Below are positions 41,265 to 49,421 of a stretch of DNA of 64,000 nt, one piece after another. Below the pieces are notes generated by a model. The model had not been told where the DNA came from. It saw only the letters and a program-made list of their open reading frames with translations, and searched no databases. The position numbers and the translations under genes are program-made. The stretch's first letter is position 1; each line of letters begins with the position of its first letter. Where the stretch lies: the NCBI RefSeq assembly GCF_024345835.1, contig NZ_JAGQBW010000005.1, positions 104,047 through 168,046 of the forward strand, read 5' to 3'. The DNA is from Synechococcus sp. HJ21-Hayes. GTDB lineage: Bacteria > Cyanobacteriota > Cyanobacteriia > PCC-6307 > Cyanobiaceae.

Positions 41265-42418
41265 GTCCGGATTCGGGCACTGATCAGGAGGCCTGCCGCC
41301 AGCAGCACGAGTGCTGCCTGAACCTGGTAGGCCGTGGCGTAGCCGCTGTAGGTGTAGAGGCGTCCGGCCATCAGGGGCCCCAGCAGCTCTGTCAGGCTGA
41401 TACACGACTGGGTCAGCCCGCCCAGAATCCCTTGCTGGTTCGCCGACACTGTGAGCGATAGCAAGGAACGCAGGCCTGGTGTGCTCAGCCCCACACCCGT
41501 GGCGAACAACAGCTGGGTGAGATAGAGCTCATTGCCGGAGCGGATGGCCGCCACCCCCAGGATGGCGATGGCCACCAGGATCAAACCCACCCCAGCCAGC
41601 CGCCCGGCCTGGAAGCGCTTTAGCAGGCGTGGGATCAGGCCGCCCTGCACCGCAGCGGCGATCACCCCGACGTAACAGAGCACCCAGCCTGCGGCCTGGG
41701 GGCCCCAGCCGAAGCGGTCACGGGCATCCACCACAAAGATGCCGGTGAAGGCGGAGAAGCCCAGATAGAAGAGGAAATACACACTGAGCAGACGGCGGAG
41801 ATGTCCTCGCTCGTGGCTCCAGAAGCGCAGGGGATCCGCCTCCGATTCAAGGTGGTGCGTGGAGTTCCTGGTTTCCTGCAGCACCAGAAGGATCTGAACC
41901 AGGTTCACCAATGTGAAGGCCGCCGCCGCAAAGAAGGGGGCCCGTGGGTTCACGGCACCTAGTAGTCCACCTACCGCTGGCCCTGCCACAAATCCCAACC
42001 CCAGGGAGGCCCCGAGGGCGCCGTAGCTCACCGTGCGCTGGTCAGCATCCTCAACGGAGTCGGCCACCACGGCCTGTGCCAGGGCGAACACGCCCGCGCT
42101 GGCGCCCTTGATGCCTTGGAACAGCATCAGCAGGCCCAGGCTGGGGGCTAACGCCGAACCCAGCAGTGCGAGGCTGCCGATGCCCACCGAAGCGGCCATG
42201 AGCGGCTTCCGGCCCAACCGATCCGACCAGCGGCCGATCAGCGGAGCCCCCACCAGTTGGCAGCCGGCGTAGACGGCTGTGACCTGGGTGATGGAGATGG
42301 CGTTGAAACTGCCGGTGAGGTCACCCACCAGAAAGGGCAATACGGGCAGCAGCAGGCCGAAGCAGGCTGCATCCACGGCTACGACAAGGCAGAGGGTGAG
42401 CAGCGCGTGGCGATTCAT
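41237..42418 (-). CDS. Major facilitator superfamily transporter, TetA-like
   Basis: A 393-residue transporter with about 12 hydrophobic helices. The MFS motif A between helices 2 and 3 is GRWSDRLGRKPLM. The N-terminus begins with LCLVVAVDAACFGLLLPVLPFL, typical of drug/H+ antiporters of the 12-helix TetA group. The substrate is unknown. It starts inside the hydrolase stop (ATGA at 42415-42418), at the end of a probable devB-devC-devA-hydrolase-MFS run, so it may move a related compound. Confidence 0.85.
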   Translation of the reverse strand: MNRHALLTLCLVVAVDAACFGLLLPVLPFLVGDLTGSFNAISITQVTAVYAGCQLVGAPLIGRWSDRLGRKPLMAASVGIGSLALLGSALAPSLGLLMLFQGIKGASAGVFALAQAVVADSVEDADQRTVSYGALGASLGLGFVAGPAVGGLLGAVNPRAPFFAAAAFTLVNLVQILLVLQETRNSTHHLESEADPLRFWSHERGHLRRLLSVYFLFYLGFSAFTGIFVVDARDRFGWGPQAAGWVLCYVGVIAAAVQGGLIPRLLKRFQAGRLAGVGLILVAIAILGVAAIRSGNELYLTQLLFATGVGLSTPGLRSLLSLTVSANQQGILGGLTQSCISLTELLGPLMAGRLYTYSGYATAYQVQAALVLLAAGLLISARIRTQAVNTPSP

Positions 42419-43386
42419 GGGGTGAGGTCTCCGTTGTGGAGGGCATCCAGCAGCAGCGGATTCACCTGCTCGGGGGCCTCGTCATGTGGACAGTGTCCTA
42501 GGCCGGGTAGCTCGTGCAATTGGCGCACGCATGGGAACTGGGCCGCCCATCGGCGGGCTTCCTCGATCGGTTCCCAGGGATCGCGTTGCCCCCAAATCAA
42601 TGTGACCGGGGTCGTGAGTCCTGAGAGCAGTTCCGGCGCGATGCGGTCGTTGAACAGATTGATGAATCCGCGGAAGGCCTCGCTGGCGCCTGGTTGCTGC
42701 GCCGGCTCCAGCAGGATCTGCACCAGCTGGTCGTCGATGTTGGCGCCGCTGGGATAGGCCTGCTGCAACACCTTGCGGATCACTCCGGGCTTGGCGAGCG
42801 AACCGAACAGGGTGGCCGTGAGCCAGCGCTGGCGCACAAGGGCTTTCAGAAGCGGCCGCCCCCATCGCCGCAGGGGCGGTTGTTCCGAGAGACGCTTGTC
42901 ATCGAGGGCGCGCTGGGCACAGTCCACCAGCACCACCTGCCGTGCCGGCCGGCCGGCTTCGGCTAGCCGTGCCGCGGCGGCGAGCGCCACCACGCCGCCG
43001 ATTGAGTTGCCCACCAGCTGCACAGAACCCTCCACGTGGGCTTCGATTGCCGCCACCACCTGCTCGGCCCATAGATCGATGCCATAGCGGCAGCTGCCGG
43101 GTGCTTCTTCCTCTCCCTCCAGTTGCGATGGTGGTTTGGCACTGGCGCCAAAGCCGAGTAGATCGAGGGCGAGAACAGGGCGATTGGCCCTCAGCTGCGC
43201 CACGTTGTGGCGCCAATGTTCCTTGCAAGCACCAAAGCCATGGATCAGCACCACGGTGCTCGGGGATGGAGTGGTTCCAGCGGAGGCGGTGCTTGGCTCT
43301 AGGGCCGGGGCGCTCAACAGGCCCACTGGAAGGCCCCTCCAGCTCCAGGGAACCAGCCATTCAGATGGGAAGACGGATCGTTCCAT
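42415..43386 (-). CDS. Alpha/beta hydrolase
   Basis: A 323-residue alpha/beta-hydrolase fold protein. Seen are the oxyanion-hole region VVLIHGFGACKEHWRHN, strand beta5 with nucleophile elbow VGNSIGGVVALA, an acidic residue in WGQRDPW and the terminal His in GLGHCPHDEAPE. The substrate is unknown; cyanobacterial members of this type include esterases and lipases. It lies 51 bp downstream of devA and overlaps the MFS gene. That places it in the export run, where it may process the exported molecule. Confidence 0.85.
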   Translation of the reverse strand: MERSVFPSEWLVPWSWRGLPVGLLSAPALEPSTASAGTTPSPSTVVLIHGFGACKEHWRHNVAQLRANRPVLALDLLGFGASAKPPSQLEGEEEAPGSCRYGIDLWAEQVVAAIEAHVEGSVQLVGNSIGGVVALAAAARLAEAGRPARQVVLVDCAQRALDDKRLSEQPPLRRWGRPLLKALVRQRWLTATLFGSLAKPGVIRKVLQQAYPSGANIDDQLVQILLEPAQQPGASEAFRGFINLFNDRIAPELLSGLTTPVTLIWGQRDPWEPIEEARRWAAQFPCVRQLHELPGLGHCPHDEAPEQVNPLLLDALHNGDLTP

Positions 43387-43437
43387 GGATGGGCAGGGGA
43401 GGGCGAAAGCTGGCCTGGGCCAGCCATGAAAGGGGAG

Positions 43438-44196
43438 TTAGTGGGCGCCGGCCAGCTCCGTGGCATCGGGCTGCCAGGCCTTGACCCGGCCGTCCTCGAT
43501 GCGCCAGATGCGGTCAGCATCCTTGAGCAGCCGCAGGTCGTGGGTGACCAGCAGCACGGCACTACTGCGGCGGCGGCAGAGATCGCCCAGCAGTTCCACC
43601 ACGTCCTGTCCTGACTGGCTGTCCAGGGAGGCGGTGGGCTCGTCGGCCAGCACCAGTTCGGGTTCGGGGGCCAACGCGCGGGCGATGGCCACCCGCTGGC
43701 GTTGGCCGCCTGAGAGTTCGTCCGGGTAGTGGTGTAACCGGTGGCTGAGTCCCACCGCATCCAGGAGCGCGCAGGCCCGCTCGGTGCGCTTCCGAGGATT
43801 GGGTTCGTTGAGCTGAAGCAGCAGTTGCACGTTCTGCAGCACCGTCAGCGATGACACCAGGTTGTGGCTTTGGAAGATGAAGCCGATCCTGCGGCGGATC
43901 GCCACCCGATCGCGCTCGCTCGCACCGTGTAGTTCCCGGCCGAGCACTTGGAGTGATCCCTCTTCCACGGAGCGCAGCGCGCCGATCAGGGTGAGCAGGG
44001 TGCTTTTGCCGCTGCCAGATGGGCCCACCAGCAAGGTCACCTCACCGGCCTTCACCTCGAAGTTGAGACCGTGCAGGATCTGGCTGCGCAGTTCGCCTTC
44101 GCCGTAGCTATGGCGAAGATTCTCGGTGACGATTACTGCATGGCCGGCGGCAGCCTGGATTGGTGGGGTGGCTGATGGAGCAGGCATGGAGGCCAT
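43438..44196 (-). CDS. devA: DevA-type ABC transporter ATP-binding protein
   Basis: A 252-residue MacB/DevA-type ABC ATPase. Walker A is GPSGSGKSTL, the signature ELSGGQRQRVAIARAL, Walker B LVLADEPTASLD, and the switch His in VTHDLRLL. In heterocystous cyanobacteria DevBCA exports glycolipids through TolC; unicellular strains keep paralogues of unknown cargo. The start is uncertain: ATG 44196 or 44187, both just after the devC stop (one base between stop and 44196). The longer frame to 44262 overlaps devC. Confidence 0.88.
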   Translation of the reverse strand: MASMPAPSATPPIQAAAGHAVIVTENLRHSYGEGELRSQILHGLNFEVKAGEVTLLVGPSGSGKSTLLTLIGALRSVEEGSLQVLGRELHGASERDRVAIRRRIGFIFQSHNLVSSLTVLQNVQLLLQLNEPNPRKRTERACALLDAVGLSHRLHHYPDELSGGQRQRVAIARALAPEPELVLADEPTASLDSQSGQDVVELLGDLCRRRSSAVLLVTHDLRLLKDADRIWRIEDGRVKAWQPDATELAGAH

Positions 44197-44197
44197 C

Positions 44198-45394
44198 TCA
44201 GAACACCGATGCCGGATCGGCATCGCGAAGCTTGCGGATGGCGATGGCTGCAGAGGCTGCACAGATGCCGAGGGTGAGGGCTCCCACCAGGCCAGTCTTG
44301 TCTGGAGTCATCTGGATACGGATGCCGGAGGCGGACGTGAGGAAGGCGTACATGCCGGTGCTGATCAAGGTGGCCGGAATGAACGAGGAAACACCCAGCA
44401 GGAAGGCTTCCTGGATCACGATCGTCAGGATGAATTGATCGGCAAACCCCATCGCCTTGAGAGTGGCGTACTCCTTGAGGTGGTCACTCACATCGGTGTA
44501 GAGCACTTGGTACACCACCACGCCTCCCACGAGCAGGCCCATGATCGTGCCGAAGCCGAAGATCACGCCGAACGATGAGGCGGTGTTCCAGTAATCCCGT
44601 TCCTGGGCGATGAGCTCGGCCTTGGTGAGCACCTGCAGTTCGCGGCCGTATTGCTGGCGCAGGAACCGTTGCACGCGAGCGGCGCTGGCGCTCGGATCAA
44701 GGCGGATCAGCCCCATGGAGATCTCCCCCTCGTTGATCTGCCGGTAGGCGAGCTGGATGGCTGTTGTGTCACTGCTGATCAGGTTGCTGTCGGCGGCGAA
44801 CGTGGATCCGAGCCGGAAGAGCCCCATCACCCGGAAGGTCTTGGAGAAGTCCGAAAGGATCAGTTCCTGTTGGCCATTGCTCTGAACCGCTGCTGCGATC
44901 GGGCCTGTGTTGCGGTTGCCCAGGGTGTCGAACAGCACATAGTTAGGAGTCTTGAGCACCCCCGCTTGGGCCAGCACATCGGGGAGTTTCAAGACCTGGG
45001 CATCCGGGTCGTAGCCGATCAGTCGCAGGCTGGTGGGTTTTACGCCATCCAGTTTCTGCACGTTCACGTTGGCCACGTACAGCGGAATGGTCTGCTTCAC
45101 GCCCTCCACCCCGAGGGCATTGAACAGCAGCGATTGGGGAAACTGCTGGAAGTTTCCGCTGTTCAGTGTGGCCGGGCTGATCAGGATCAGGTCGGCATCG
45201 AGGGCCTCATAGAAGGTGGTGGCGCTGTCGAGCAGTCCAGATTGGAAGCCCAGCTGCATGTACATCAGCAGCGCAGCGAAGCCGATGCCGGTCACGGCCA
45301 CCAAATAGCGGATGGGCTGTCGCTTCAGCTGAAGCCAGGCCAGGGGCAGGTCGGCCAGGTTGAGGCCGCCCAACAGGCGCCGGAGCCAGCTCAT
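44198..45394 (-). CDS. devC: DevC-type ABC transporter permease
   Basis: A 398-residue FtsX/MacB-like permease. A first membrane helix (about 30-50, YLVAVTGIGFAALLMYMQLGF) is followed by a large periplasmic domain (about 55-265). Three C-terminal helices come last (about 278-305, 320-350 and 365-385; FGFGTIMGLLVGGVVVYQVLY). The HLKEYATLKAMGF motif before helix 3 is typical of DevC. It overlaps devB by 4 bp. The three Dev proteins form one transporter with membrane-fusion partner DevB. Confidence 0.9.
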   Translation of the reverse strand: MSWLRRLLGGLNLADLPLAWLQLKRQPIRYLVAVTGIGFAALLMYMQLGFQSGLLDSATTFYEALDADLILISPATLNSGNFQQFPQSLLFNALGVEGVKQTIPLYVANVNVQKLDGVKPTSLRLIGYDPDAQVLKLPDVLAQAGVLKTPNYVLFDTLGNRNTGPIAAAVQSNGQQELILSDFSKTFRVMGLFRLGSTFAADSNLISSDTTAIQLAYRQINEGEISMGLIRLDPSASAARVQRFLRQQYGRELQVLTKAELIAQERDYWNTASSFGVIFGFGTIMGLLVGGVVVYQVLYTDVSDHLKEYATLKAMGFADQFILTIVIQEAFLLGVSSFIPATLISTGMYAFLTSASGIRIQMTPDKTGLVGALTLGICAASAAIAIRKLRDADPASVF

Positions 45395-46308
45395 GGATCG
45401 AAGCGCACGGTCACGTTCAAGCCGCTGAGGCGAGAGACCCGCTCGCGATCGGCTGGATTGAGGTTGAGCTTTACCAGCACCACCCGGGCATTCACGTCGT
45501 TGTTGGAGTTGGTGGCAAATAGGTCGCGGTCAGACACCACGCCGATGATGGATTCCAGCTGAGCTCGCAGGTTGCCCTTGAAGCCACCGCTCTCAGGCCG
45601 AACCGTGGCCCCTTGGCCAAGGGACAGCCGAGCCACATCGCTCTGGAACACCTGCGCCCACACCTGCATTTGGTCCGTGCGCCCAATCAGCGCAAGACCT
45701 TGGTCGGTTTCCTTCATGCCCGGCCAGCTGTAGATGCGGATCAGGTTGCCGTCGAGGGGTGAGCGGATTTCGGCGGCGTTGAGCTGCTGACGGGCCTTGA
45801 CCACCGCAGCTTGCGCTCCGACAATATCGGCCTGTTTGGTGATGATGCTGGCGGAGGTTTTGGCCAGTTCTTCTTCGGAGATGGCGCCGTCGGCATAGAG
45901 CTGGCTACCGCGGCTCTTGCTGATCTTTAGGAACGGCAGCAGGGCTTGGGTGGAGACCAGATTCGACTCAGCCTGATCGAGCATGGCCTTGAGCTGGCCG
46001 TAGCTGCTCAGACGGGTGAGCAGCTGCCCCTTGCTGATCGGATCGCCCTCGTTCACGAACCAGCGATCCACCACCTCATTGCCACCGGCTGTGCCGGCCG
46101 GGACAGCCAGTTTCACCAGGCCGCCACTGGGAGTGAGGCGCCCCAGTGCGGTCACCTGCTGGATCAGGGGAGCCTTGGGACTGGGCGCGGGTTTCGGGCG
46201 GGTCACGCTCCAGCCGACAACGGCCGCACCACTGATGAGGGCACCGATAAGCCAGGGGCGGTAGCGCTGAACCCAGGGAAAACCCTGCTGCGGGCTCGTG
46301 GCGGCCAT
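45391..46308 (-). CDS. devB: DevB-type HlyD-family membrane fusion protein
   Basis: A 305-residue periplasmic adaptor. One N-terminal membrane helix (about 17-37) is followed by the lipoyl and hairpin regions (VVDRWFVNEGDPISKGQLLTRL, then a coiled coil with ISEEELAKTSASIITKQADI). A barrel segment SPLDGNLIRIYSWPG comes next. Such adaptors join an inner-membrane ABC pump to TolC. ATG 46308 is chosen over TTG 46320. The stop overlaps devC by 4 bp. Divergent from the cNMP-binding gene by 71 bp. Confidence 0.9.
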   Translation of the reverse strand: MAATSPQQGFPWVQRYRPWLIGALISGAAVVGWSVTRPKPAPSPKAPLIQQVTALGRLTPSGGLVKLAVPAGTAGGNEVVDRWFVNEGDPISKGQLLTRLSSYGQLKAMLDQAESNLVSTQALLPFLKISKSRGSQLYADGAISEEELAKTSASIITKQADIVGAQAAVVKARQQLNAAEIRSPLDGNLIRIYSWPGMKETDQGLALIGRTDQMQVWAQVFQSDVARLSLGQGATVRPESGGFKGNLRAQLESIIGVVSDRDLFATNSNNDVNARVVLVKLNLNPADRERVSRLSGLNVTVRFDP

Positions 46309-46379
46309 GAATGTTGGCAAGTTGGCAAACTTTAGGCGGAGCGCACCACTAACATCCGATCGCCACGACCGACTTCGGG

Positions 46380-46898
46380 ATGCGCCGCGTCACCTTGCAG
46401 GCTGGAGAGTACGTCTACAAACTCGACGACCCGAGCGAGAGTGTTTATCTGGTCCGCTCCGGCAAGGTCGAGCTCACCACCCCTTACCCGGAAACCGGCG
46501 AGGGCGTGGACTCATCCCATGGGCCTGGCCGTGTGTTTGGTGAGGTTGAGGTGATCGATGGCCGCACCCGCACGTCCAATGCGCGCGTCGCTTCCACGGT
46601 TGACCTGATGCAGATTGATCGGGAGGAGCTGATGGACATCCTCTACGCCCATCCTGAGAAGAGTCTGATTCTCGGCAAGAGCACCTTTGATCGGCTGCGG
46701 GAACTGTTCAGTGAAGAATCCCTGGACTCTGAGCTGGCCCGGCTTCGTGAGGAGATGCAGCTCAGTATCCGAGAGGCTGTTGTGGCCCACGAATCGCGGG
46801 TGGTGAAGAGCCACAACGGCATGGCCGCCATCGGTGTGCCGATCGTGTTGATGGTGGCTCTGGCTGTAGGGGCCTATTGGTTCTTCCACCGCGGCTGA
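46380..46898 (+). CDS. Cyclic-nucleotide-binding domain protein with C-terminal membrane anchor
   Basis: A 172-residue protein. Residues 1-110 form a CRP-like cyclic-nucleotide-binding fold; a phosphate-binding cassette is visible as VFGEVEVIDG followed by RTSNA, with the conserved FGE at 53-55 and Arg64. A charged coiled coil (110-142) leads to a C-terminal helix (148-168, MAAIGVPIVLMVALAVGAYWFF), so the protein looks tail-anchored. It has no HTH and cannot act as a Crp-type DNA binder. It is divergent from devB. The binding ligand (cAMP, cGMP or none) is unknown. Confidence 0.8.
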   Translation: MRRVTLQAGEYVYKLDDPSESVYLVRSGKVELTTPYPETGEGVDSSHGPGRVFGEVEVIDGRTRTSNARVASTVDLMQIDREELMDILYAHPEKSLILGKSTFDRLRELFSEESLDSELARLREEMQLSIREAVVAHESRVVKSHNGMAAIGVPIVLMVALAVGAYWFFHRG

Positions 46899-46931
46899 GG
46901 CCCCAGTTCTGTTTGTTCTCGATTTCCTGTC

Positions 46932-47108
46932 ATGCGCAACGAGCCCACCCCTGATGAGAAGGCGGCAGCCTTCGACAGCTTTCGTGATGACCTGACCAAG
47001 TCTGTTGGTCAAGGAATGGAAGACCACGAGTCGAAGATGACCAAGATGGGCTTTCTCTTCCTGGGGATCTTCGTGGGTGTGATCGCCCTCGCCGCCCTAC
47101 TTCCATAA
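46932..47108 (+). CDS. 58-residue single-pass membrane protein
   Basis: A short open frame 33 bp after the cNMP-binding gene. It begins MRNEPTPDEKAAAFDSFRDD, has charged middle residues, and ends with a hydrophobic helix (about residues 38-57, MGFLFLGIFVGVIALAALLP). The stop is at 47106-47108 and a strong terminator follows 11 bp later. Composition and the terminator right after support a real gene. It repeats the soluble-then-TM layout of the preceding protein. No family is recognised. Confidence 0.65.
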   Translation: MRNEPTPDEKAAAFDSFRDDLTKSVGQGMEDHESKMTKMGFLFLGIFVGVIALAALLP

Positions 47109-47119
47109 GCCAAAAAAGA

Positions 47120-47161
47120 CCCACCAAGAACTGGCATTCCAGGTTCTTGGTGGGCGATTTT
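47120..47161 (+). terminator. Rho-independent terminator
   Basis: A long hairpin with a perfect 12-bp stem (CCCACCAAGAAC at 47120-47131 against GTTCTTGGTGGG at 47143-47154) and further pairing inside. It is followed on the plus strand by TTTT at 47158-47161. An A-run at 47112-47117 means it can also terminate the minus-strand rbpA gene, so it is probably bidirectional. Confidence 0.85.
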
Positions 47162-47209
47162 GCTGACGGGCTGTTGATTTGGGCGATCGTTTGACAGCCC
47201 AGGCCTGGA

Positions 47210-47638
47210 TCAGACCGCAGCCTTCTGATTGTCGAGTAGGCCCTTGAGCTTGGCCAGTTCACCGGCCCAACGGGGATCGGGAGCGCCTTCCTCCACGCTG
47301 TCGCTGTGGACCACCTTGTTCACGGCCTTGCGGGCCACGGGTGTGCTGCCGGGGGCTCCACCGGGGCGGCGATCGTTGCCCCGCCGCTCGTCACGACGCT
47401 CGGAGCGCTCGATCCGCAGGTTGTTGCCGCCGAAGTCACGGCCATTCAGCTGCTCGATCACGGCATCAGCCACCTTCTCGTCGTCCACGTTGGCGAAGCC
47501 GAAACCACGGCCGGCACCGGTTTCGCGGTCTTGGACGGCCTTGAAGCGGATGCCTTCACCCACCGAGGCGAACAGCGCATCGAGTTCCTTGGCCTCGAAG
47601 TTCTGCGGCAGGTTGCCGACGTACAGACGAACGCTCAT
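47210..47638 (-). CDS. RNA-binding protein (RRM, RbpA-like)
   Basis: A 142-residue RNA-recognition-motif protein with RNP2 LYVGNL at the start and RNP1 GRGFGFANV at about 43-51. A Gly/Arg-rich linker (RRDERRGNDRRPGGAPG) and a C-terminal tail of about 40 residues follow. Cyanobacterial Rbp proteins bind RNA and can respond to cold or localise mRNAs. The tail differs from short Gly-rich Rbp tails, ending PRWAGELAKLKGLLDNQ. The upstream 228 bp gap is a long leader. Confidence 0.85.
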   Translation of the reverse strand: MSVRLYVGNLPQNFEAKELDALFASVGEGIRFKAVQDRETGAGRGFGFANVDDEKVADAVIEQLNGRDFGGNNLRIERSERRDERRGNDRRPGGAPGSTPVARKAVNKVVHSDSVEEGAPDPRWAGELAKLKGLLDNQKAAV

Positions 47639-47866
47639 GGGATCAGGGGAGAGGGAAGAGGGGAAGAGTTCTGGCTGGTCGGGGTCACTGACTGACGCGG
47701 CGTGCCGAGATCCCGACTTCCGTGTTCGACGTGTTGTTTGGACGTGGACGCCTGCCTTGGGAGGCGATCCCGTCGATTCAGTGCTGCAGATGAATCCGAT
47801 GTGGAGAATGCAGCGGTGCCCTAACTGGCGCGAATCAGGTCGTTGGTAACGCCTTTGCCGACAAAG
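47639..47866 (-). promoter_or_regulatory. Upstream region of the RRM-protein gene
   Basis: A 228 bp gap between cca (its end at 47867) and the RRM gene start at 47638, both on the minus strand. It must hold the rbpA promoter and leader. A long leader is common for Rbp genes, which often autoregulate. I see no clear hairpin or consensus promoter. The short frames here do not look coding. Confidence 0.3.
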
Positions 47867-49177
47867 TTAATCACGGCGTGGTGCCGTTTCGCTACTGCCG
47901 GGGGTGGATCTGAGCCACACCTGCGCCTGCTCCAACGCCTGCTCTCGCGTGTGGATCCGCCCGAAGGCTTGCTCGAGCATCAGGTGATCCAGCAGTGCAC
48001 CGAGCTGCGGGGAGGGGCGTAGGCCCAGCTCCCGCTGCAGGCTGCCGCCATCCATGGCGGCGCGGGGATGGAACAGGGGATCGCTGGGGTCACGCCAGCG
48101 GGCGAGCCAGGCCTGGGCCTGCTCCGGTGGCCAGCCCAGTAGCAGCGCGGGCAGATCGGCCTCTAACTGCCGGTGCAGTTGCAGCCGATCGGTCTCCGGC
48201 AGGGCGGTGGCGGCGGCTGCAGGAGCCGTGGCGCCAAGCCGATGTTGCCAGTGGCGCAGGCGCTCCACCCGCTGCTGCCACTTGCGGCTGCTGCGCAGGG
48301 CCTGCAGCACCTGGGCGTCGAGCACGGCCGCCAGTCTGGCCAGGGGCAAGGCCTCCAGGGTTTCCTCGGTGCTCAGGCCTGCGGCCACGGCCCTGGCGGG
48401 GGTGAGGGCCTCCAGCGCGTTCGGGCCTGCCTGGCTGGTGCCGGGGGGTGCCCAGGGCTGCAGCAGGCCGCAGTGGAGGGTCTGCTGCAGTCCGCGCTGA
48501 CCCTGTGGCGCGCCGGCCAGTTTCTCCAGTTCTGCTAGAACCCGCTCCCCTGCCACCGTGGCGATCCGGCCGTGGTGCTGTTGGATCCAGGCCCAGGTGC
48601 GGGCCTCCAGCTCAAATCCCAGCTCGCTGGCCAGCCGCAGCCCCCGCAACAGGCGCAGGGGGTCGTCGAGCAGATTCGCCTCGCTTACCGCCACCAGCGC
48701 GCGCTCCTGCAGGTGGCCCAGGCCTCCCGTGGGGTCCAGCAGCGCGGCATGGGGCTCGAGGGGGAGCGCGATGGCGTTCACGGTGTAGTCCCGCCGGCGC
48801 AGATCCGCCTCCAGGCTTGGTCCCTCCTGGCGGGCCAGGTCCACACTCCAGCCCCGGATCGCCAGGCGCGCGATGGATCGCTCGGCATCTAGCACCACGG
48901 TGCTGCCGCCATGGCGGCGGCTCAGCTGTCGGCAGAGGTCCAGGGCATCCGTGGGCACCACCAGGTCGAGGTCGGGCTTGCTGCCCAGCCGATCCAGCAG
49001 GGCATCTCGCACGGCCCCTCCCACTAGGGCTGTGCCAGCGGGGAAGGCCTCCCGGGGAATGGGCCATCCCTCGGCCGCCAGGCGTTGCCAGGCCAGGGCC
49101 GCATCAGCTATGGCATCCCTGCTGGCGCCGGGAGGAGTCACAATGGCGCCATCCGCACCGGCTACGGGCATGTGCAT
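47867..49177 (-). CDS. cca: CCA tRNA nucleotidyltransferase (poly(A)-polymerase-type)
   Basis: A 436-residue class II nucleotidyltransferase. The head domain has LVGGAVRDALLDRLG, the metal Asp pair DLDLVVP, and RRRDYTVNAIALPL. The neck contains DDPLRLLRGLRLASELGFELE. It adds or repairs the CCA end of tRNA. The C-terminal body is helical. The annotated ATG 49177 overlaps the divergent ycf34 start; alternative starts are ATG 49171 and GTG 49141. Confidence 0.93.
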   Translation of the reverse strand: MHMPVAGADGAIVTPPGASRDAIADAALAWQRLAAEGWPIPREAFPAGTALVGGAVRDALLDRLGSKPDLDLVVPTDALDLCRQLSRRHGGSTVVLDAERSIARLAIRGWSVDLARQEGPSLEADLRRRDYTVNAIALPLEPHAALLDPTGGLGHLQERALVAVSEANLLDDPLRLLRGLRLASELGFELEARTWAWIQQHHGRIATVAGERVLAELEKLAGAPQGQRGLQQTLHCGLLQPWAPPGTSQAGPNALEALTPARAVAAGLSTEETLEALPLARLAAVLDAQVLQALRSSRKWQQRVERLRHWQHRLGATAPAAAATALPETDRLQLHRQLEADLPALLLGWPPEQAQAWLARWRDPSDPLFHPRAAMDGGSLQRELGLRPSPQLGALLDHLMLEQAFGRIHTREQALEQAQVWLRSTPGSSETAPRRD

Positions 49178-49421
49178 CTGCGTGGACTGCCGCTGGGTCG
49201 ACCAGTGCCAGGCCTACCACGCGGTGGAACGGCAGCATGGCGTGCCCCACCTGACGCCGCAGCCCTCCTTCGTGCCGGAAGCTCCCAGGATTCATGTGCA
49301 GGTGATAACGCTGCCCCGCCACCAAGTCGGGGTGGAGTGGGATGTGCGCGCCTGCGCCAGCTTCGAGGCAGAACCGGGCCGCTGGCAGTGCCTGCGGCCC
49401 GGTCTGGCGGTGCCCACATGA
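49170..49421 (+). CDS. ycf34: Ycf34 family iron-sulfur protein
   Basis: An 83-residue protein conserved in cyanobacteria and red-algal plastids. The N-terminal Cys cluster MCICVDCRWVDQC is followed by Cys residues in VRACASFE and RWQCLRPG. Members are reported to bind an Fe-S cluster and influence phycobilisome or electron-transport function. ATG 49170 uses the same CATG as a possible start of cca on the other strand. The stop overlaps tsaB by 4 bp (ATGA). Confidence 0.9.
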   Translation: MCICVDCRWVDQCQAYHAVERQHGVPHLTPQPSFVPEAPRIHVQVITLPRHQVGVEWDVRACASFEAEPGRWQCLRPGLAVPT

